In this document: piece by piece, positions 9,576 through 18,528 of the stretch
Layout of the letters: each line of letters starts with the position of its first letter
How positions within the stretch are numbered: position 1 is the stretch's first letter
Assembly: GCA_018435055.1 (NCBI GenBank)
Contig: JAHDOA010000023.1
Span: 1 to 35,005, forward strand
DNA: 35,005 nt
Source of the DNA: Pelotomaculum sp.
GTDB taxonomy: Bacteria > Bacillota > Desulfotomaculia > Desulfotomaculales > Pelotomaculaceae
Direction: 5' to 3'
Notes under the pieces: generated by a model
The model's input: the letters and a program-made list of their open reading frames with translations, nothing else
Database searches by the model: none
What the model was told of the DNA's origin: nothing
Program-made: the position numbers and the translations under genes

Positions 9576-10016
9576 ATGGAATACAGGCTGCTTTTAGCTT
9601 CCGATGGTTCAGAAAACTCTATCAGAGCCGCTGAATTTGTGGTGGGACTGGTCGCTATCGCTCCCGCCATCAAGGTTACTGTAATTGTTGTAAACGATAT
9701 CTTGGAGAAAATAAAGTACTATTCGCCCCTGCGTACCCCGACTGTAATTGTGGAAGTGGATGCCCTTTTTAAAGAAAAAGCAAAGGAAGCCCTGGATGTA
9801 ACCCTGGAGGTTCTTGAGAAAAAAGGTGTTAAAGCAACCGGGTTGACCAAGCTGGGTAACCCGGCCGGGGACATTGTAGATTACGCCCGTGCAGAAGGTA
9901 TCAAACATATAGTAATAGGCAGCAGGGGAATGGGCAGCTTAAAGGGTATTGTGCTGGGCAGCGTAAGTTCCAAGGTAGTACAACTGGCGGACTGTCCGGT
10001 TACAATAGTAAAGTAG
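9576..10016 (+). CDS. Universal stress protein, UspA family
   Basis: The 146-residue protein is a single Usp domain. It opens with YRLLLASDGSENSIRAAE and ends with the ATP-binding signature G-x2-G-x9-GS (in GSRGMGSLKGIVLGS), so it probably belongs to the nucleotide-binding subgroup. I start it at ATG 9576, preceded by CAGGAGGAC; a longer in-frame extension back to 9504 would place the start codon on the promoter's -35 box. The stop abuts the stop of the convergent minus-strand gene with no gap. Confidence 0.92.
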   Translation: MEYRLLLASDGSENSIRAAEFVVGLVAIAPAIKVTVIVVNDILEKIKYYSPLRTPTVIVEVDALFKEKAKEALDVTLEVLEKKGVKATGLTKLGNPAGDIVDYARAEGIKHIVIGSRGMGSLKGIVLGSVSSKVVQLADCPVTIVK

Positions 10017-10499
10017 TCAGTGCAGTGATTTTTTGCTGTCATTGGGGCGGCCGGATTCCAGGAGTTCTTTTAACTCCTGGTGCTGCCCTTCATTTAGCAG
10101 TTCTTCAATGGCCAGTGTTCCTTCAGCAACTTTCTCGCTGAGATAGATCGGCGTCTCTGTACGCAGCGCCAGTGCAATGGCGTCACTGGGCCGGCAATCA
10201 ACCACCAGTTCCTTGTTGTGGCGCCAAATGTGCAATTCAGCAAAATAGGTCCCTTCTTTGACATCGTTAATCACAACCATGCTCAATTTGGCGTCAAGCA
10301 GGCTGAGGACATTATTAAGCAGGTCGTGGGTGAGAGGCCGTTCAAGCCTGATCTCTTGCAGGGCAATCCCAATGGCATGGGCTTCAAAGGGGCCGACCCA
10401 GATAGGCAGAGCCTTCAGCTCATCCTCATCTATTAATAATATGACAGGATTCATCATTATGTCATAAGCAATCTCTTTGACCTTTACTGGAATCATCAC
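10017..10499 (-). CDS. Bifunctional nuclease-domain protein (DUF151)
   Basis: The 160-residue protein carries the DUF151/BFN domain over residues 1-135, with LLIDEDELKALPIWVGPFEAHAI and the block CRPSDAIALALR that is characteristic of the family. Plant members have DNase and RNase activity, but bacterial members are mostly uncharacterised. The last ~25 residues are charged. AAGGTG lies before the start on the minus strand. It converges tail-to-tail with the universal stress gene. Confidence 0.88.
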   Translation of the reverse strand: MMIPVKVKEIAYDIMMNPVILLIDEDELKALPIWVGPFEAHAIGIALQEIRLERPLTHDLLNNVLSLLDAKLSMVVINDVKEGTYFAELHIWRHNKELVVDCRPSDAIALALRTETPIYLSEKVAEGTLAIEELLNEGQHQELKELLESGRPNDSKKSLH

Positions 10500-10605
10500 G
10501 ATTTCACCTTCTTAAGGTTTTTATATGCGGCTGAGGCCAATATTGAGATTTTTATTTTATTTTATCATAAATTGAATGGAACTGGGAAGGTTATAAACTA
10601 TGCAG

Positions 10606-10643
10606 ACAGCAGCAGCTGGAAAAATTTTCACTGCTGTTTTTTT
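10606..10643 (+). terminator. Plus-strand hairpin with T-run, upstream of the DUF151 gene start
   Basis: ACAGCAG (10606-10612) pairs with CTGCTGT (10631-10637); an inner GAAAA/TTTTC stem extends the hairpin, and seven T follow. It would stop plus-strand transcripts, although the only plus gene upstream is the universal stress gene 590 bases away on the far side of the antisense gene. Confidence 0.65.
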
Positions 10644-10715
10644 AAAGAATGCTTATTTTTAACTAAATAAATGACCATACTATCAGTAAAGCTTGCAATA
10701 AGGAGGTTGTTGTAA

Positions 10716-10985
10716 ATGACTGCTACACTAATGGAATATTTTGCCGGGGTGCAGCACCGCCTCCCCGAAGAGGCGGAAAGGGTACTCAGGGCTCTGGATG
10801 ATTATGGGCCCATGAACAAGGAGGAGCTCTCCCTGACTGCCAAGGTGAAAAGAGCAGTGCTTGACCATGTTGTGATGCAGCTTTATGCCCTCGGCCTGGT
10901 TGACGTGGCCACTGAAGGTAAAAGCAAGATGTGCAGCATGACAAGTCTGGGCTGGGATTTCCTCGAGATCAGTAAGGCCGGTTAA
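10716..10985 (+). CDS. Small winged-helix-like protein, function unknown
   Basis: This 89-residue protein is predicted from its pattern to be all-alpha with a final beta-wing: a helix pair (RALDDYGPMNKEELSLTAK), a putative recognition helix (AVLDHVVMQLYALGLVDV) and a short wing (EGKSKMCSMTSLGWDFL). That is the layout of winged-helix DNA-binding domains, but I cannot assign a family. AAGGAGG is well placed. The motif CATACTA at 10676-10682 matches a forespore-type -10, without a properly spaced -35. A strong terminator overlaps its stop. Confidence 0.65.
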   Translation: MTATLMEYFAGVQHRLPEEAERVLRALDDYGPMNKEELSLTAKVKRAVLDHVVMQLYALGLVDVATEGKSKMCSMTSLGWDFLEISKAG

Positions 10986-11009
10986 TTATAACCGGCCTTA
11001 CTTTTTTTT
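10971..11009 (+). terminator. Strong intrinsic terminator
   Basis: A perfect 14-bp stem (10971-10984 with 10989-11002) with loop ATTA is followed by eight T. The stop codon of the preceding gene lies in the stem/loop. It separates that gene from the recJ promoter immediately downstream. Confidence 0.92.
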
Positions 11010-11017
11010 ATCGCAAG

Positions 11018-11046
11018 TTGCTAAACATTATGGTGTCGGCTATAAT
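11018..11046 (+). promoter_or_regulatory. Sigma-A promoter of the recJ operon
   Basis: TTGCTA (11018-11023) and a perfect TATAAT (11041-11046) are 17 bases apart. Transcription would be expected to start near 11053, only about four bases before the recJ ATG at 11057. Confidence 0.8.
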
Positions 11047-11056
11047 CTTATTATCT

Positions 11057-13768
11057 ATGAAAAGTTTTCCTGAACATGCGCAAAAATTGTGGAAAATAAA
11101 GTCTCCCGTCCCCGCCCTCAGCCGTATTCTTGCCCGCAAACTTGGAATATCGCCTGTTATCGCCCAAATTCTAATTAACCGGGGTATCTATACGATCGAA
11201 CAGGGACGCTGCTTCCTGGGCAGCGGACTGGATGCGCTGCACAACCCGCTGCATTTTCCAGATATGGGTAAAGCGGTAGCGAGGATTTTAAAGGCGATCC
11301 AGGTTGGGGAAAGGATCCTGGTATACGGGGACTACGATGCGGACGGCTTAACGGCCACGGCCCTGCTCGTCAAAATTTTCCGGCGCCTTGGATGCGCTGC
11401 CGCTAGTTTTGTCCCCAACCGGATGGTTGAAGGTTATGGCCTGCATCTTGATGTTTTAAAAAGAGAAAAGGCGCTGGGGACCAGCCTGGTAATTACAGTG
11501 GACTGCGGTATCAGCGATGTGGCGGAAATCAGCTGGGCAAAAGAAAACGGCATCGACCTGATCATCACGGACCATCACGAACCGCCCACACAGGCGCCGC
11601 CGGCCTTTGCCGTGATCAACCCTAAATGCAGTGAAGGCAGGTATCCTTTCAGAGACCTGGCCGGGGTGGGTGTCGCCCTCAAGCTGGGCCAGGCGCTATT
11701 GGCAGCTGCCGGCCAGGGGAGCGAGGCGTGGCAGGCTTACCTGGATCTGGCCTGTTTGGGGACTATAGCCGACGTGGTACCGATCCAGGGGGAAAACAGG
11801 ATATTAGTCAAACACGGGCTGCCTGCGCTGGCAGATAGCAGGTGGCCGGGTATTCAGGCCCTAATTAGTACATGCGGTCTTAAAAACAAAGATATTGGTA
11901 CGCGGGGGGTCGCTTTCGTCCTGGCCCCGCGCTTGAATGCGGCAGGCCGGACCGGCGCTCCTGAACTTGCCCTGGAGCTCCTGCTTACAGAAGATTACGA
12001 CGAGGCGCTTACCCTTGCCGGCAGATTAAATCAGGCCAACCTGGAGAGGCAGAGCATTGAGTCTGCTGTCCTGGCAGAAGCCCTGGACATGCTGGAACGT
12101 GAGCCGGCAAAGAAGGAGTCATGCGTAATTGCCCTGGCTTCGCCAAACTGGCATGCCGGAGTAATCGGCATTGTCGCCGCGCGACTGGTAGAGCGCCTGT
12201 ACCGGCCGGCCCTTTTGATTTCTGTTGAAGGTGAAGAGGGGCGGGGTTCAGCCAGGGGTATACCGGGATTTAATATGCATAAAGCACTGGTCCACTGCCG
12301 GGAGCACCTGTTGGATCATGGCGGACATGCCCTGGCGGCGGGATTTACCATTAAAAGCGCCAATATAGAAGAATTTATTAGTACATTAGAGACATATGCC
12401 CGGGAAGCAACACGCGGGGAAAAGCCGCAACCATTGCTGGAAATTGACGGGTTGATCCAAATAAATCAGCTGTCAGAAGCGCTGGTAGATGAAATTAATC
12501 TGCTCAGGCCTTTTGGTCACGCCAACCCCGGCCCGCTGTTAAGCTGCCGGGGAACACGGCTTTTAGAAAGCCGTGGTGTGGGGAAAGGAGCGGCCCATCT
12601 AAAAATGCGCCTGCGCGGCGGCAATACCGTCCTGGACGGCATTGGCTTTAACCTGGGGGCTTACGCGGAAGTCCTGGCTGCGGGCGAGGTTGTCGATCTG
12701 GCCTTTGTTCCTGATATAAATGAATACAACGGCAGGCGTTCCCTGCAGCTTAATGTGAAGGACCTGGGCGCTCCGGCTGTTTTTGCGGACGTTGATGCGC
12801 AGGAACAGGGCGGAGATGACATGGCGGCAGGCTATTTTATACCCGCGCCTGAACAGACTGGGGACAGTGACGATCTTTATGTGCCGGAATTTGTCTTTAC
12901 CACCCTGCAAAAGCTGGAAGGCGGAGCAAACGCCGGGCCGGACAAATCCCATAGACAGGACCGGGATGTCCAGCTTATCGACTGCCGTAATTCAGGCAAC
13001 CGCCTGCTCCGGCTGTCGGAGCTGGCCGCAGCGGGTGAACAAGCGCTGGTGATTACCTCGTGCGGCTACCAGAACATCGGGCCGGCCTATCATCTGCAGC
13101 AATCTAACCCATCGCTGCGGGGAAAAATTGCGCTCTGTCATCACCACACTTCTGGAGCTATTAGGGATAAAATATTTTCATTGTTCCAGAAAGGCCAAAT
13201 CGACATATTATTTACCACCCCGGCTGTGGTAAACGCCGCCGGGCTTGGCGCCTCAAAAGTGCTGCTGTATCACCTGCCCTACGGTCTTGAATCACTGCAA
13301 CATGCATATAACTGCGTCAACCCGGGGGGCAGACTGTATTTTCTGTACGGGCCGGGTGATTTACAAGATAACCTGGACGGTCTTGAAGCGCTGGCGCCCG
13401 GCCGGGAATACCTGGTAGAGCTGTACCAACAGCTGCGACGGCAGGGAAAAGAGAGCCTTGTTTTTAATATAAATACCCTGACTAAGATACTGGCGGAAGC
13501 AGGGTTTCATTATGCCGGCGCCTGCACACTGCGGACCGCCATGAAAATATTTGTGGAATTAAAACTGATTACATGTAATAATGAAGGAAAGATTTTGAAT
13601 ATTCATTTTTTGCCTGCGCCAAAACAAAAAAAAGACCTGTTTCAAGCGCAGACATTTAAAAGGCTTACCGAGATAAAAATGAATTCAATTAAGCTTATGG
13701 AAAACTTTCTAAGTGAACCCGTTTATAACCTGATCAGCCAGGAAGTATCATTTCAAGGGAGGTTATAA
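11057..13768 (+). CDS. recJ: Single-stranded-DNA exonuclease RecJ, long Firmicute form
   Basis: RecJ degrades single-stranded DNA 5' to 3' in recombination and repair. From ATG 11057 it has 903 residues. The DHH phosphoesterase domain carries DYDADG (Asp92 onward), DCGISD and TDHHEPP; the DHHA1 domain carries RLNAAGR, GSARGIPGFN and GGHALAAGF; an OB-like part follows to about residue 570. The rest, about 310 residues, is the C-terminal extension seen in Firmicute RecJ, with a helicase-C-like pattern (DILFTTPAVVNAAGLG, LLYHLPYGLESLQHAYN). The start is taken from family alignment; a TTG at 11018 adds 13 residues but lies on the -35 box. No ribosome-binding site precedes 11057, suggesting a leaderless message. 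First gene of recJ-apt-rel-dtd-MBL. Confidence 0.95.
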   Translation: MKSFPEHAQKLWKIKSPVPALSRILARKLGISPVIAQILINRGIYTIEQGRCFLGSGLDALHNPLHFPDMGKAVARILKAIQVGERILVYGDYDADGLTATALLVKIFRRLGCAAASFVPNRMVEGYGLHLDVLKREKALGTSLVITVDCGISDVAEISWAKENGIDLIITDHHEPPTQAPPAFAVINPKCSEGRYPFRDLAGVGVALKLGQALLAAAGQGSEAWQAYLDLACLGTIADVVPIQGENRILVKHGLPALADSRWPGIQALISTCGLKNKDIGTRGVAFVLAPRLNAAGRTGAPELALELLLTEDYDEALTLAGRLNQANLERQSIESAVLAEALDMLEREPAKKESCVIALASPNWHAGVIGIVAARLVERLYRPALLISVEGEEGRGSARGIPGFNMHKALVHCREHLLDHGGHALAAGFTIKSANIEEFISTLETYAREATRGEKPQPLLEIDGLIQINQLSEALVDEINLLRPFGHANPGPLLSCRGTRLLESRGVGKGAAHLKMRLRGGNTVLDGIGFNLGAYAEVLAAGEVVDLAFVPDINEYNGRRSLQLNVKDLGAPAVFADVDAQEQGGDDMAAGYFIPAPEQTGDSDDLYVPEFVFTTLQKLEGGANAGPDKSHRQDRDVQLIDCRNSGNRLLRLSELAAAGEQALVITSCGYQNIGPAYHLQQSNPSLRGKIALCHHHTSGAIRDKIFSLFQKGQIDILFTTPAVVNAAGLGASKVLLYHLPYGLESLQHAYNCVNPGGRLYFLYGPGDLQDNLDGLEALAPGREYLVELYQQLRRQGKESLVFNINTLTKILAEAGFHYAGACTLRTAMKIFVELKLITCNNEGKILNIHFLPAPKQKKDLFQAQTFKRLTEIKMNSIKLMENFLSEPVYNLISQEVSFQGRL

Positions 13769-13772
13769 TGAG

Positions 13773-14288
13773 TTGGACTTAAAAAACTTTATCAGAGAGA
13801 TTCCGGACTTTCCCAGGGAGGGCATCAATTATAAAGATGTTTCCACCCTGCTGCTTGACGGAAATGCCTACCGGCGGGCGGTTCAGGAACTGGCTGTCCA
13901 GTGCCGGCACAAACAGGCGGAGCTTATTGTATGCCCCAAGGCGCGTGGTTTGGTGATTGGGGCGCCTCTGGCGTATATTCTGGGTACCGGGCTTTTAACC
14001 CTCAGTCTGCCCGGCCGGACGGAAGAAATATTTACCTGGCATTATGACCGGGAATTTGGCGATAGGCCGGTTGAACTGAATAGCGGGATTATTAAGCCGC
14101 AAATGAAAGTCCTGGTAGTGGACGAATTGATTGCTACCGGGGGGACAGCGGCAAAAGCCGTCAAGTTGCTTGAGGAATTTGGCGCCGAGGTGGCCGGCAC
14201 AGTATTTCTGGTAGAGCTGACCGGGCTTGGCGGCCGGGTAAAGCTGCAGGATTATGATACAATATCTCTTGTACAGTATAATTATTAG
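13773..14288 (+). CDS. apt: Adenine phosphoribosyltransferase-like protein
   Basis: APRT converts adenine and PRPP to AMP. The 171-residue protein aligns throughout with APRT (IREIPDFPREGINYKDVSTLL at the N-terminus; PKARGLVIGAPLAYILG; PRPP loop LVVDELIATGGTA). It departs from typical APRT at several conserved places: DE instead of DD in the PRPP motif, LSLPGR where the flexible loop is usually RKPGKLP, and REFGDRPVELN in place of the usual EYGTDTLEIH. The position between recJ and rel is the classical apt location in Firmicutes. It could therefore be a diverged APRT with altered substrate use. Start is TTG 13773 with AAGGGAGG ten bases upstream; the nearby ATG 13768 opens only a four-codon frame. 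Confidence 0.82.
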   Translation: MDLKNFIREIPDFPREGINYKDVSTLLLDGNAYRRAVQELAVQCRHKQAELIVCPKARGLVIGAPLAYILGTGLLTLSLPGRTEEIFTWHYDREFGDRPVELNSGIIKPQMKVLVVDELIATGGTAAKAVKLLEEFGAEVAGTVFLVELTGLGGRVKLQDYDTISLVQYNY

Positions 14289-14293
14289 GGAAA

Positions 14294-16594
14294 ATGATTA
14301 ATATGGAAAACTCAGCCGGGATTTCCGCTGCGGATACCCTTTTAGAGTTGGCGCCCGTTAATCCTGAAAGCCGGGAAAAACGGCCGGGATATAACCTGGA
14401 CGATTCTCTGAAGGAATTGTTCCAAATAATCAAGGGTAACAACCCGAAAGCGGACCTGACAGCGATCAAAGAAGCATATGATTTTGCCGAAATTGCACAC
14501 AGGGGACAAAAACGGTTTTCCGGTGAACCTTATATTGTTCATCCCCTGGAAGTGGCAAAAATACTGGCTTTGCTGGAGCTGGATCAGGAAACTATGATCG
14601 CCGGCTTGCTGCATGATCTGGTTGAAGACACAGTGATATCTTTAGAAGATATCACTGAAAGGTTTGGCGGTGAGGTTGCCCTTCTTGTAGATGGCGTCAC
14701 CAAGCTGAGCAAGATTGCGTATAAGTCAAAAGAAGAGCACCAGGTGGAAAACCTGCGCAAAATGTTCCTGGCTATGGCCAAAGACATCAGGGTGATCATG
14801 ATTAAACTGGCTGACCGCCTGCACAACCTGAGGACGCTCAAGTATCATAACACCCCCAAACAGCAGGAAATTGCCAGCGAAACTCTTGAGGTATTCGCGC
14901 CACTGGCGCACCGTCTGGGAATTTATCGTGTAAAATGGGAACTGGAAGATCTGGCTTTCCGTTTCAGGGAACCTGAAAAATATTTCGCGCTTGTGGATAA
15001 GGTCGCCAAAACCCGTGGGAAGCGGGAGGAATATATCCGTTCGGTAATTTCAATACTATCCGGTAAGCTCACGGCCATGGGCATTGAGGCCAGCATCGAG
15101 GGCCGTCCGAAACACCTTTACAGCATTCAGACAAAAATGGAGGAGCAGCAAAAGGACGTTAACGAAATTTATGATGTTACTGCCGTGCGCTGCCTGGTGA
15201 ATACTGTGCGTGACTGCTATGCCACGCTGGGCATCGTGCACACCTTGTGGACTCCCATTCCGGGACGCTTCAAGGATTTCATCGCCATGCCCAAGTCCAA
15301 CATGTACCAGTCCATCCATACTTCCGTCATCGGCCCGCAGGGCGAACCTTTTGAGATCCAGATCAGGACCAAAGAAATGCACCGCACCGCCGAGTACGGG
15401 ATTGCCGCACACTGGCGTTACAAAGAAGGCGGCAGGGGGGACCGCGAGTTTGATTCAAAACTGGCCTGGCTGCGGCAGTTGCTGGAGTGGCAAAAAGACC
15501 TCAGGGATGCCAGGGAGTTTATGGAGACCCTCAAAATAGATCTTTTTGCTGATTCCGTTTTTGTCTTTTCACCAAAGGGCGATGTCGTGGAACTGCCGGC
15601 CGGATCCGTGCCGCTGGACTTTGCCTACCGCATTCATACCGACGTCGGCCACAGATGTATCGGCGCCAAGGTCAACGGCCGGATTGTGCCGCTGGAATAC
15701 AAACTGAAAAACGGTGATATCCTGGCTATCCTTACTTCCAAAACCAGCGAGCCGAAACGGGATTGGCTGAATATAGTTAAAACCTCTCATGCCAGAACTA
15801 AGATCAGGCAGTGGTTTAAGAAAGAACAAAGAGATGAAAATATCCTCAAGGGTAAGGAAAACCTTGAACGGGAGGGTAAAAAACAGGGATTTGACCCTGA
15901 ACTGCTCAAAGGCGACAAACTGTTAGAGATAGGTAAGAGGTTTAATATTGTTAGCCTTGATGATTTATACGCGGCGATTGGTGTCGGTCAAATAACCACC
16001 GGCAATATCCTCAGCAAGATTAAAATGGAAGAGGCCAAAACTGAGAAGAAAGGCACGCTGGCTGAGGAAGCCCAGGCTTTATTCAATGATAACAGGCCGG
16101 CCGCCGGATGGGGTAAGCCGACCCGGGGGATCCGGGTCAAGGGCATCGACAACCTCCTGATCAGGCTGTCACACTGTTGCAATCCGGTGCCGGGGGATCC
16201 GATCACCGGCTATGTTACCCGCGGCAGGGGTGTGTCAATCCATCGCAGTGACTGTAGGAATATTATTGCCTCACAGGATGAAAAAGGGCGGCTGGTCGAG
16301 GTGGCCTGGGATAAAGAGTTTACTGAGCCGTTTCAGGTTAAACTGGAAGCAACCGGGCTGGATCGGGCAGGCTTTTTAAGCGATGTGATGTCTGTCCTGC
16401 TGGAAATGAAAATCAGCGCCAACTGGGTTACCGCCAGGGGCAAGAAAGACGGGGGAGCGGTGATTGAAATGGTGCTGGAAATGAGGGGGCTGGAGCAGTT
16501 AGAACATATAATGAACAAAATAAGGCGGGTGAAAGACGTCTATGACGTCAGGCGGGTTAGTTTCGGCTCCCACCCGTCAGGCCCGCTCAACTGA
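14294..16594 (+). CDS. relA: Bifunctional (p)ppGpp synthetase/hydrolase Rel
   Basis: Rel makes and degrades the alarmone (p)ppGpp. All domains are present in the 766-residue protein: HD hydrolase domain with His83 and HDLVED at residues 107-112; synthetase domain with [20 protein letters not shown] and FEIQIRT; TGS domain ([20 protein letters not shown], near residues 420-470); zinc-finger/CC region ([14 protein letters not shown]); and C-terminal ACT domain. Both catalytic sites look intact. Start: ATG 14294 or ATG 14303; the upstream AGGG is weak and six bases separate it from apt, so translation is probably coupled. Confidence 0.97.
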   Translation: MINMENSAGISAADTLLELAPVNPESREKRPGYNLDDSLKELFQIIKGNNPKADLTAIKEAYDFAEIAHRGQKRFSGEPYIVHPLEVAKILALLELDQETMIAGLLHDLVEDTVISLEDITERFGGEVALLVDGVTKLSKIAYKSKEEHQVENLRKMFLAMAKDIRVIMIKLADRLHNLRTLKYHNTPKQQEIASETLEVFAPLAHRLGIYRVKWELEDLAFRFREPEKYFALVDKVAKTRGKREEYIRSVISILSGKLTAMGIEASIEGRPKHLYSIQTKMEEQQKDVNEIYDVTAVRCLVNTVRDCYATLGIVHTLWTPIPGRFKDFIAMPKSNMYQSIHTSVIGPQGEPFEIQIRTKEMHRTAEYGIAAHWRYKEGGRGDREFDSKLAWLRQLLEWQKDLRDAREFMETLKIDLFADSVFVFSPKGDVVELPAGSVPLDFAYRIHTDVGHRCIGAKVNGRIVPLEYKLKNGDILAILTSKTSEPKRDWLNIVKTSHARTKIRQWFKKEQRDENILKGKENLEREGKKQGFDPELLKGDKLLEIGKRFNIVSLDDLYAAIGVGQITTGNILSKIKMEEAKTEKKGTLAEEAQALFNDNRPAAGWGKPTRGIRVKGIDNLLIRLSHCCNPVPGDPITGYVTRGRGVSIHRSDCRNIIASQDEKGRLVEVAWDKEFTEPFQVKLEATGLDRAGFLSDVMSVLLEMKISANWVTARGKKDGGAVIEMVLEMRGLEQLEHIMNKIRRVKDVYDVRRVSFGSHPSGPLN

Positions 16595-16611
16595 CCGGGG
16601 GTGAACAGCGT

Positions 16612-17061
16612 TTGCGGTTGGTAGTGCAGAGGGTGCGCCGCGGTTCAGTAAAGGTCGAGGGCAGATTAATAAGCGAAATAGATAGCGGGCTTGTGGCGCT
16701 GCTTGGTGTGGGTCAGGACGACACCAGACGTGACGCGGCTTACCTGGCTGAGAAGGTTGCCCGTCTGCGCCTGTTTGAAGATGAAGCGGGAAAGATGAAC
16801 CTTTCTGTTTTAGAAACCGGAGGGTCAGTGCTGGCGGTATCGCAGTTTACACTTTACGGCGACTGCCGCAAGGGCAGGCGGCCGGGTTTTTCTACAGCCG
16901 CGCCGCCGGACATGGCACGTGAACTATATGAAAATTTTGTTGATGAACTGGGAAAATTGGGTTTAAATGTCTCCACAGGATGTTTTCGCAAGCATATGGA
17001 AGTGGAAATCATCAACGACGGGCCGGTTACACTGCTGCTTGACAGCAAGAAATATTTTTAA
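16612..17061 (+). CDS. dtd: D-aminoacyl-tRNA deacylase Dtd
   Basis: DTD removes D-amino acids (and glycine from tRNA-Ala) mischarged on tRNAs. The 149-residue protein is full length and shows both active-site signatures, [17 protein letters not shown] and the Gly-cisPro motif [11 protein letters not shown]. It starts at TTG 16612, with GGGGG ten bases upstream and 17 bases after rel. The rel-dtd-MBL order is standard in Firmicutes. Confidence 0.96.
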   Translation: MRLVVQRVRRGSVKVEGRLISEIDSGLVALLGVGQDDTRRDAAYLAEKVARLRLFEDEAGKMNLSVLETGGSVLAVSQFTLYGDCRKGRRPGFSTAAPPDMARELYENFVDELGKLGLNVSTGCFRKHMEVEIINDGPVTLLLDSKKYF

Positions 17062-17083
17062 CAAATGGAGGTATTGCGGAGCA

Positions 17084-17707
17084 ATGATTTTTCGAGGGCT
17101 ATCAGTAGGCATGATGGATTCAAACTGCTATATCATCGGCTGTGAGGAAACCAGGGAGGGCGCCATCGTAGATCCCGGCGCAGATGCGAAGAGGATACTA
17201 AAAAAGGTTGAAGAACTGGGCCTGAAGATTGTCGCTGTTATCCTTACCCACGGTCATATTGACCACATCGGGGCGCTGTCCGATGTGCGGGAAGCAACCG
17301 GCGCGCCGGTGATGATCCACGCTGATGACGCGCCACAGCTTACAGACGCAGGCAAAAACCTGTCGGTTTACGTCGGCTCTAAGGTTTCCACAAAGGCGGC
17401 CGACCGCCTGCTGCAGGACAATGACAAAATTGAAGTGGGCAAAATTACACTGGAAGTGATCCATACACCCGGCCATACCAGAGGTGGCATCAGCATAAAA
17501 TGCGCGCCCGAAATCCTTATTACAGGAGACACATTATTCGCCGGCTCTATCGGACGCTCTGATTTTCCCGGCGGGAACCATGCCCAGCTCATATCTTCAA
17601 TTAAAACCAGACTTCTTATATTCCCGGACGAAACCAGGGTCTACCCCGGCCACGGCCCCAGTTCAACTATAGGTGAGGAAAAGAGATTTAACCCGTTTCT
17701 CAGGTAA
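17084..17707 (+). CDS. Metallo-beta-lactamase-fold hydrolase, copy 1
   Basis: The 207-residue protein has the complete MBL metal-ligand set: THGHIDH (His56, His58, Asp60, His61), TPGHT, TGDTLF and YPGHG. The block GSIGRSDFPGG resembles glyoxalase II-like enzymes of the YqgX group, but the substrate is unknown. I start at ATG 17084 (GGAGG at 17067-17072); longer versions in the same frame would run into dtd. The next gene is a diverged copy. Confidence 0.9.
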   Translation: MIFRGLSVGMMDSNCYIIGCEETREGAIVDPGADAKRILKKVEELGLKIVAVILTHGHIDHIGALSDVREATGAPVMIHADDAPQLTDAGKNLSVYVGSKVSTKAADRLLQDNDKIEVGKITLEVIHTPGHTRGGISIKCAPEILITGDTLFAGSIGRSDFPGGNHAQLISSIKTRLLIFPDETRVYPGHGPSSTIGEEKRFNPFLR

Positions 17708-17778
17708 GAATAAAGCTGCGTGCAAAACCACAGCGGAGATATTTTTGGGGTTGTGCGGGAAAACTGAGTTTAAAGGTG

Positions 17779-17801
17779 GCTGCCGGTGTTTCCGGCAGCA
17801 A
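17779..17801. other. Hairpin between the two MBL genes
   Basis: GCTGCCGG pairs with CCGGCAGC around TGTTT. It is followed by A rather than T on the plus strand, so it is not a terminator for copy 1; it may shape the leader of copy 2. Confidence 0.45.
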
Positions 17802-17861
17802 AAAAGCCGTTGATATAGGACAAAAATTAAGAACCAGTAAATGGAGGGACCTTTTTTTAAA

Positions 17862-18482
17862 GTGATTATACGGACATTATTATTAAACATGACGAATTGT
17901 TATATTATCGGCTGCGAGGAAACAAAAGAAGGTATTATTGTAGATCCGGCCCTGGACGGTCAGAGAATACTGAAAAAGGTCGAGGAGCTGGGCTTGCGTA
18001 TTAAAGCCATCGTCCTGACACATGGTCATGTTGACCATGTCGGGGCGCTGCAGGAGGTGCGGGAGGCCACCCGCGCGCCGGTGATGCTCCATGCCGACGA
18101 GGTCGCGGAAATGGATGAATCCATCAAAGAACTGTCGTACAGCGATACCTTTAGAGCGTCCGAAATCCCTGTCGACCGCCTGTTGCAGGATGGTGGCAAA
18201 ATAGAAGCAGGCAAAGTGACACTGGAAGTTATTCATACGCCGGGACACACCAGCGGCAGCATTTGCCTGAAGGCCGCGCCTGATATTGTTTTCACGGGGG
18301 ATACTCTTTTTGCCGGCTCGATAGGGAGCGTGGGTTCCCAGGAAGAATTTGAACAGCTGATATCATCTATTCAAACCAAGCTGCTGGTATTACCGGCGGG
18401 AACCAAGATATACCCCGGCCACGGCCCCGGTTCAATAGTCGATGTGGAAAAAAGAAACAACCCCATGCTCATGATGCTGTAG
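17862..18482 (+). CDS. Metallo-beta-lactamase-fold hydrolase, copy 2
   Basis: This 206-residue protein is a tandem paralogue of the preceding gene, similar over its full length (NCYIIGCEET, ILKKVEELGL, THGHVDHVGAL, LEVIHTPGHT, GDTLFAGSIG). Metal ligands are all kept, but the RSDFPGGNH segment of copy 1 is replaced by SVGSQEEFE, which could change substrate binding. Alignment with copy 1 supports the GTG at 17862, with GGAGGG 13 bases upstream; ATG 17841 is in frame but overlaps that ribosome-binding site. Confidence 0.88.
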   Translation: MIIRTLLLNMTNCYIIGCEETKEGIIVDPALDGQRILKKVEELGLRIKAIVLTHGHVDHVGALQEVREATRAPVMLHADEVAEMDESIKELSYSDTFRASEIPVDRLLQDGGKIEAGKVTLEVIHTPGHTSGSICLKAAPDIVFTGDTLFAGSIGSVGSQEEFEQLISSIQTKLLVLPAGTKIYPGHGPGSIVDVEKRNNPMLMML

Positions 18483-18493
18483 TTTGAAAATGT

Positions 18494-18522
18494 TTGACAA
18501 AAAAATAAATTTTTCATAAAAT
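18494..18522 (+). promoter_or_regulatory. Sigma-A promoter of hisS-aspS
   Basis: TTGACA (18494-18499), 17 bases, TAAAAT (18517-18522). Transcription would start near 18529 and include the full T-box leader. Confidence 0.9.
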
Positions 18523-18528
18523 GATGGT

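Noticed and set aside
16967-17083. N-terminal extension of the first MBL gene
   Set aside because: It would overlap dtd by 95 bases and is unrelated to the paralogue's N-terminus.
17770-17800. Second T-box before MBL copy 2, suggested by AAAGGTGGCTGCCG
   Set aside because: The core AGGGTGGNACCGCG is not matched and there is no terminator or Stem I.
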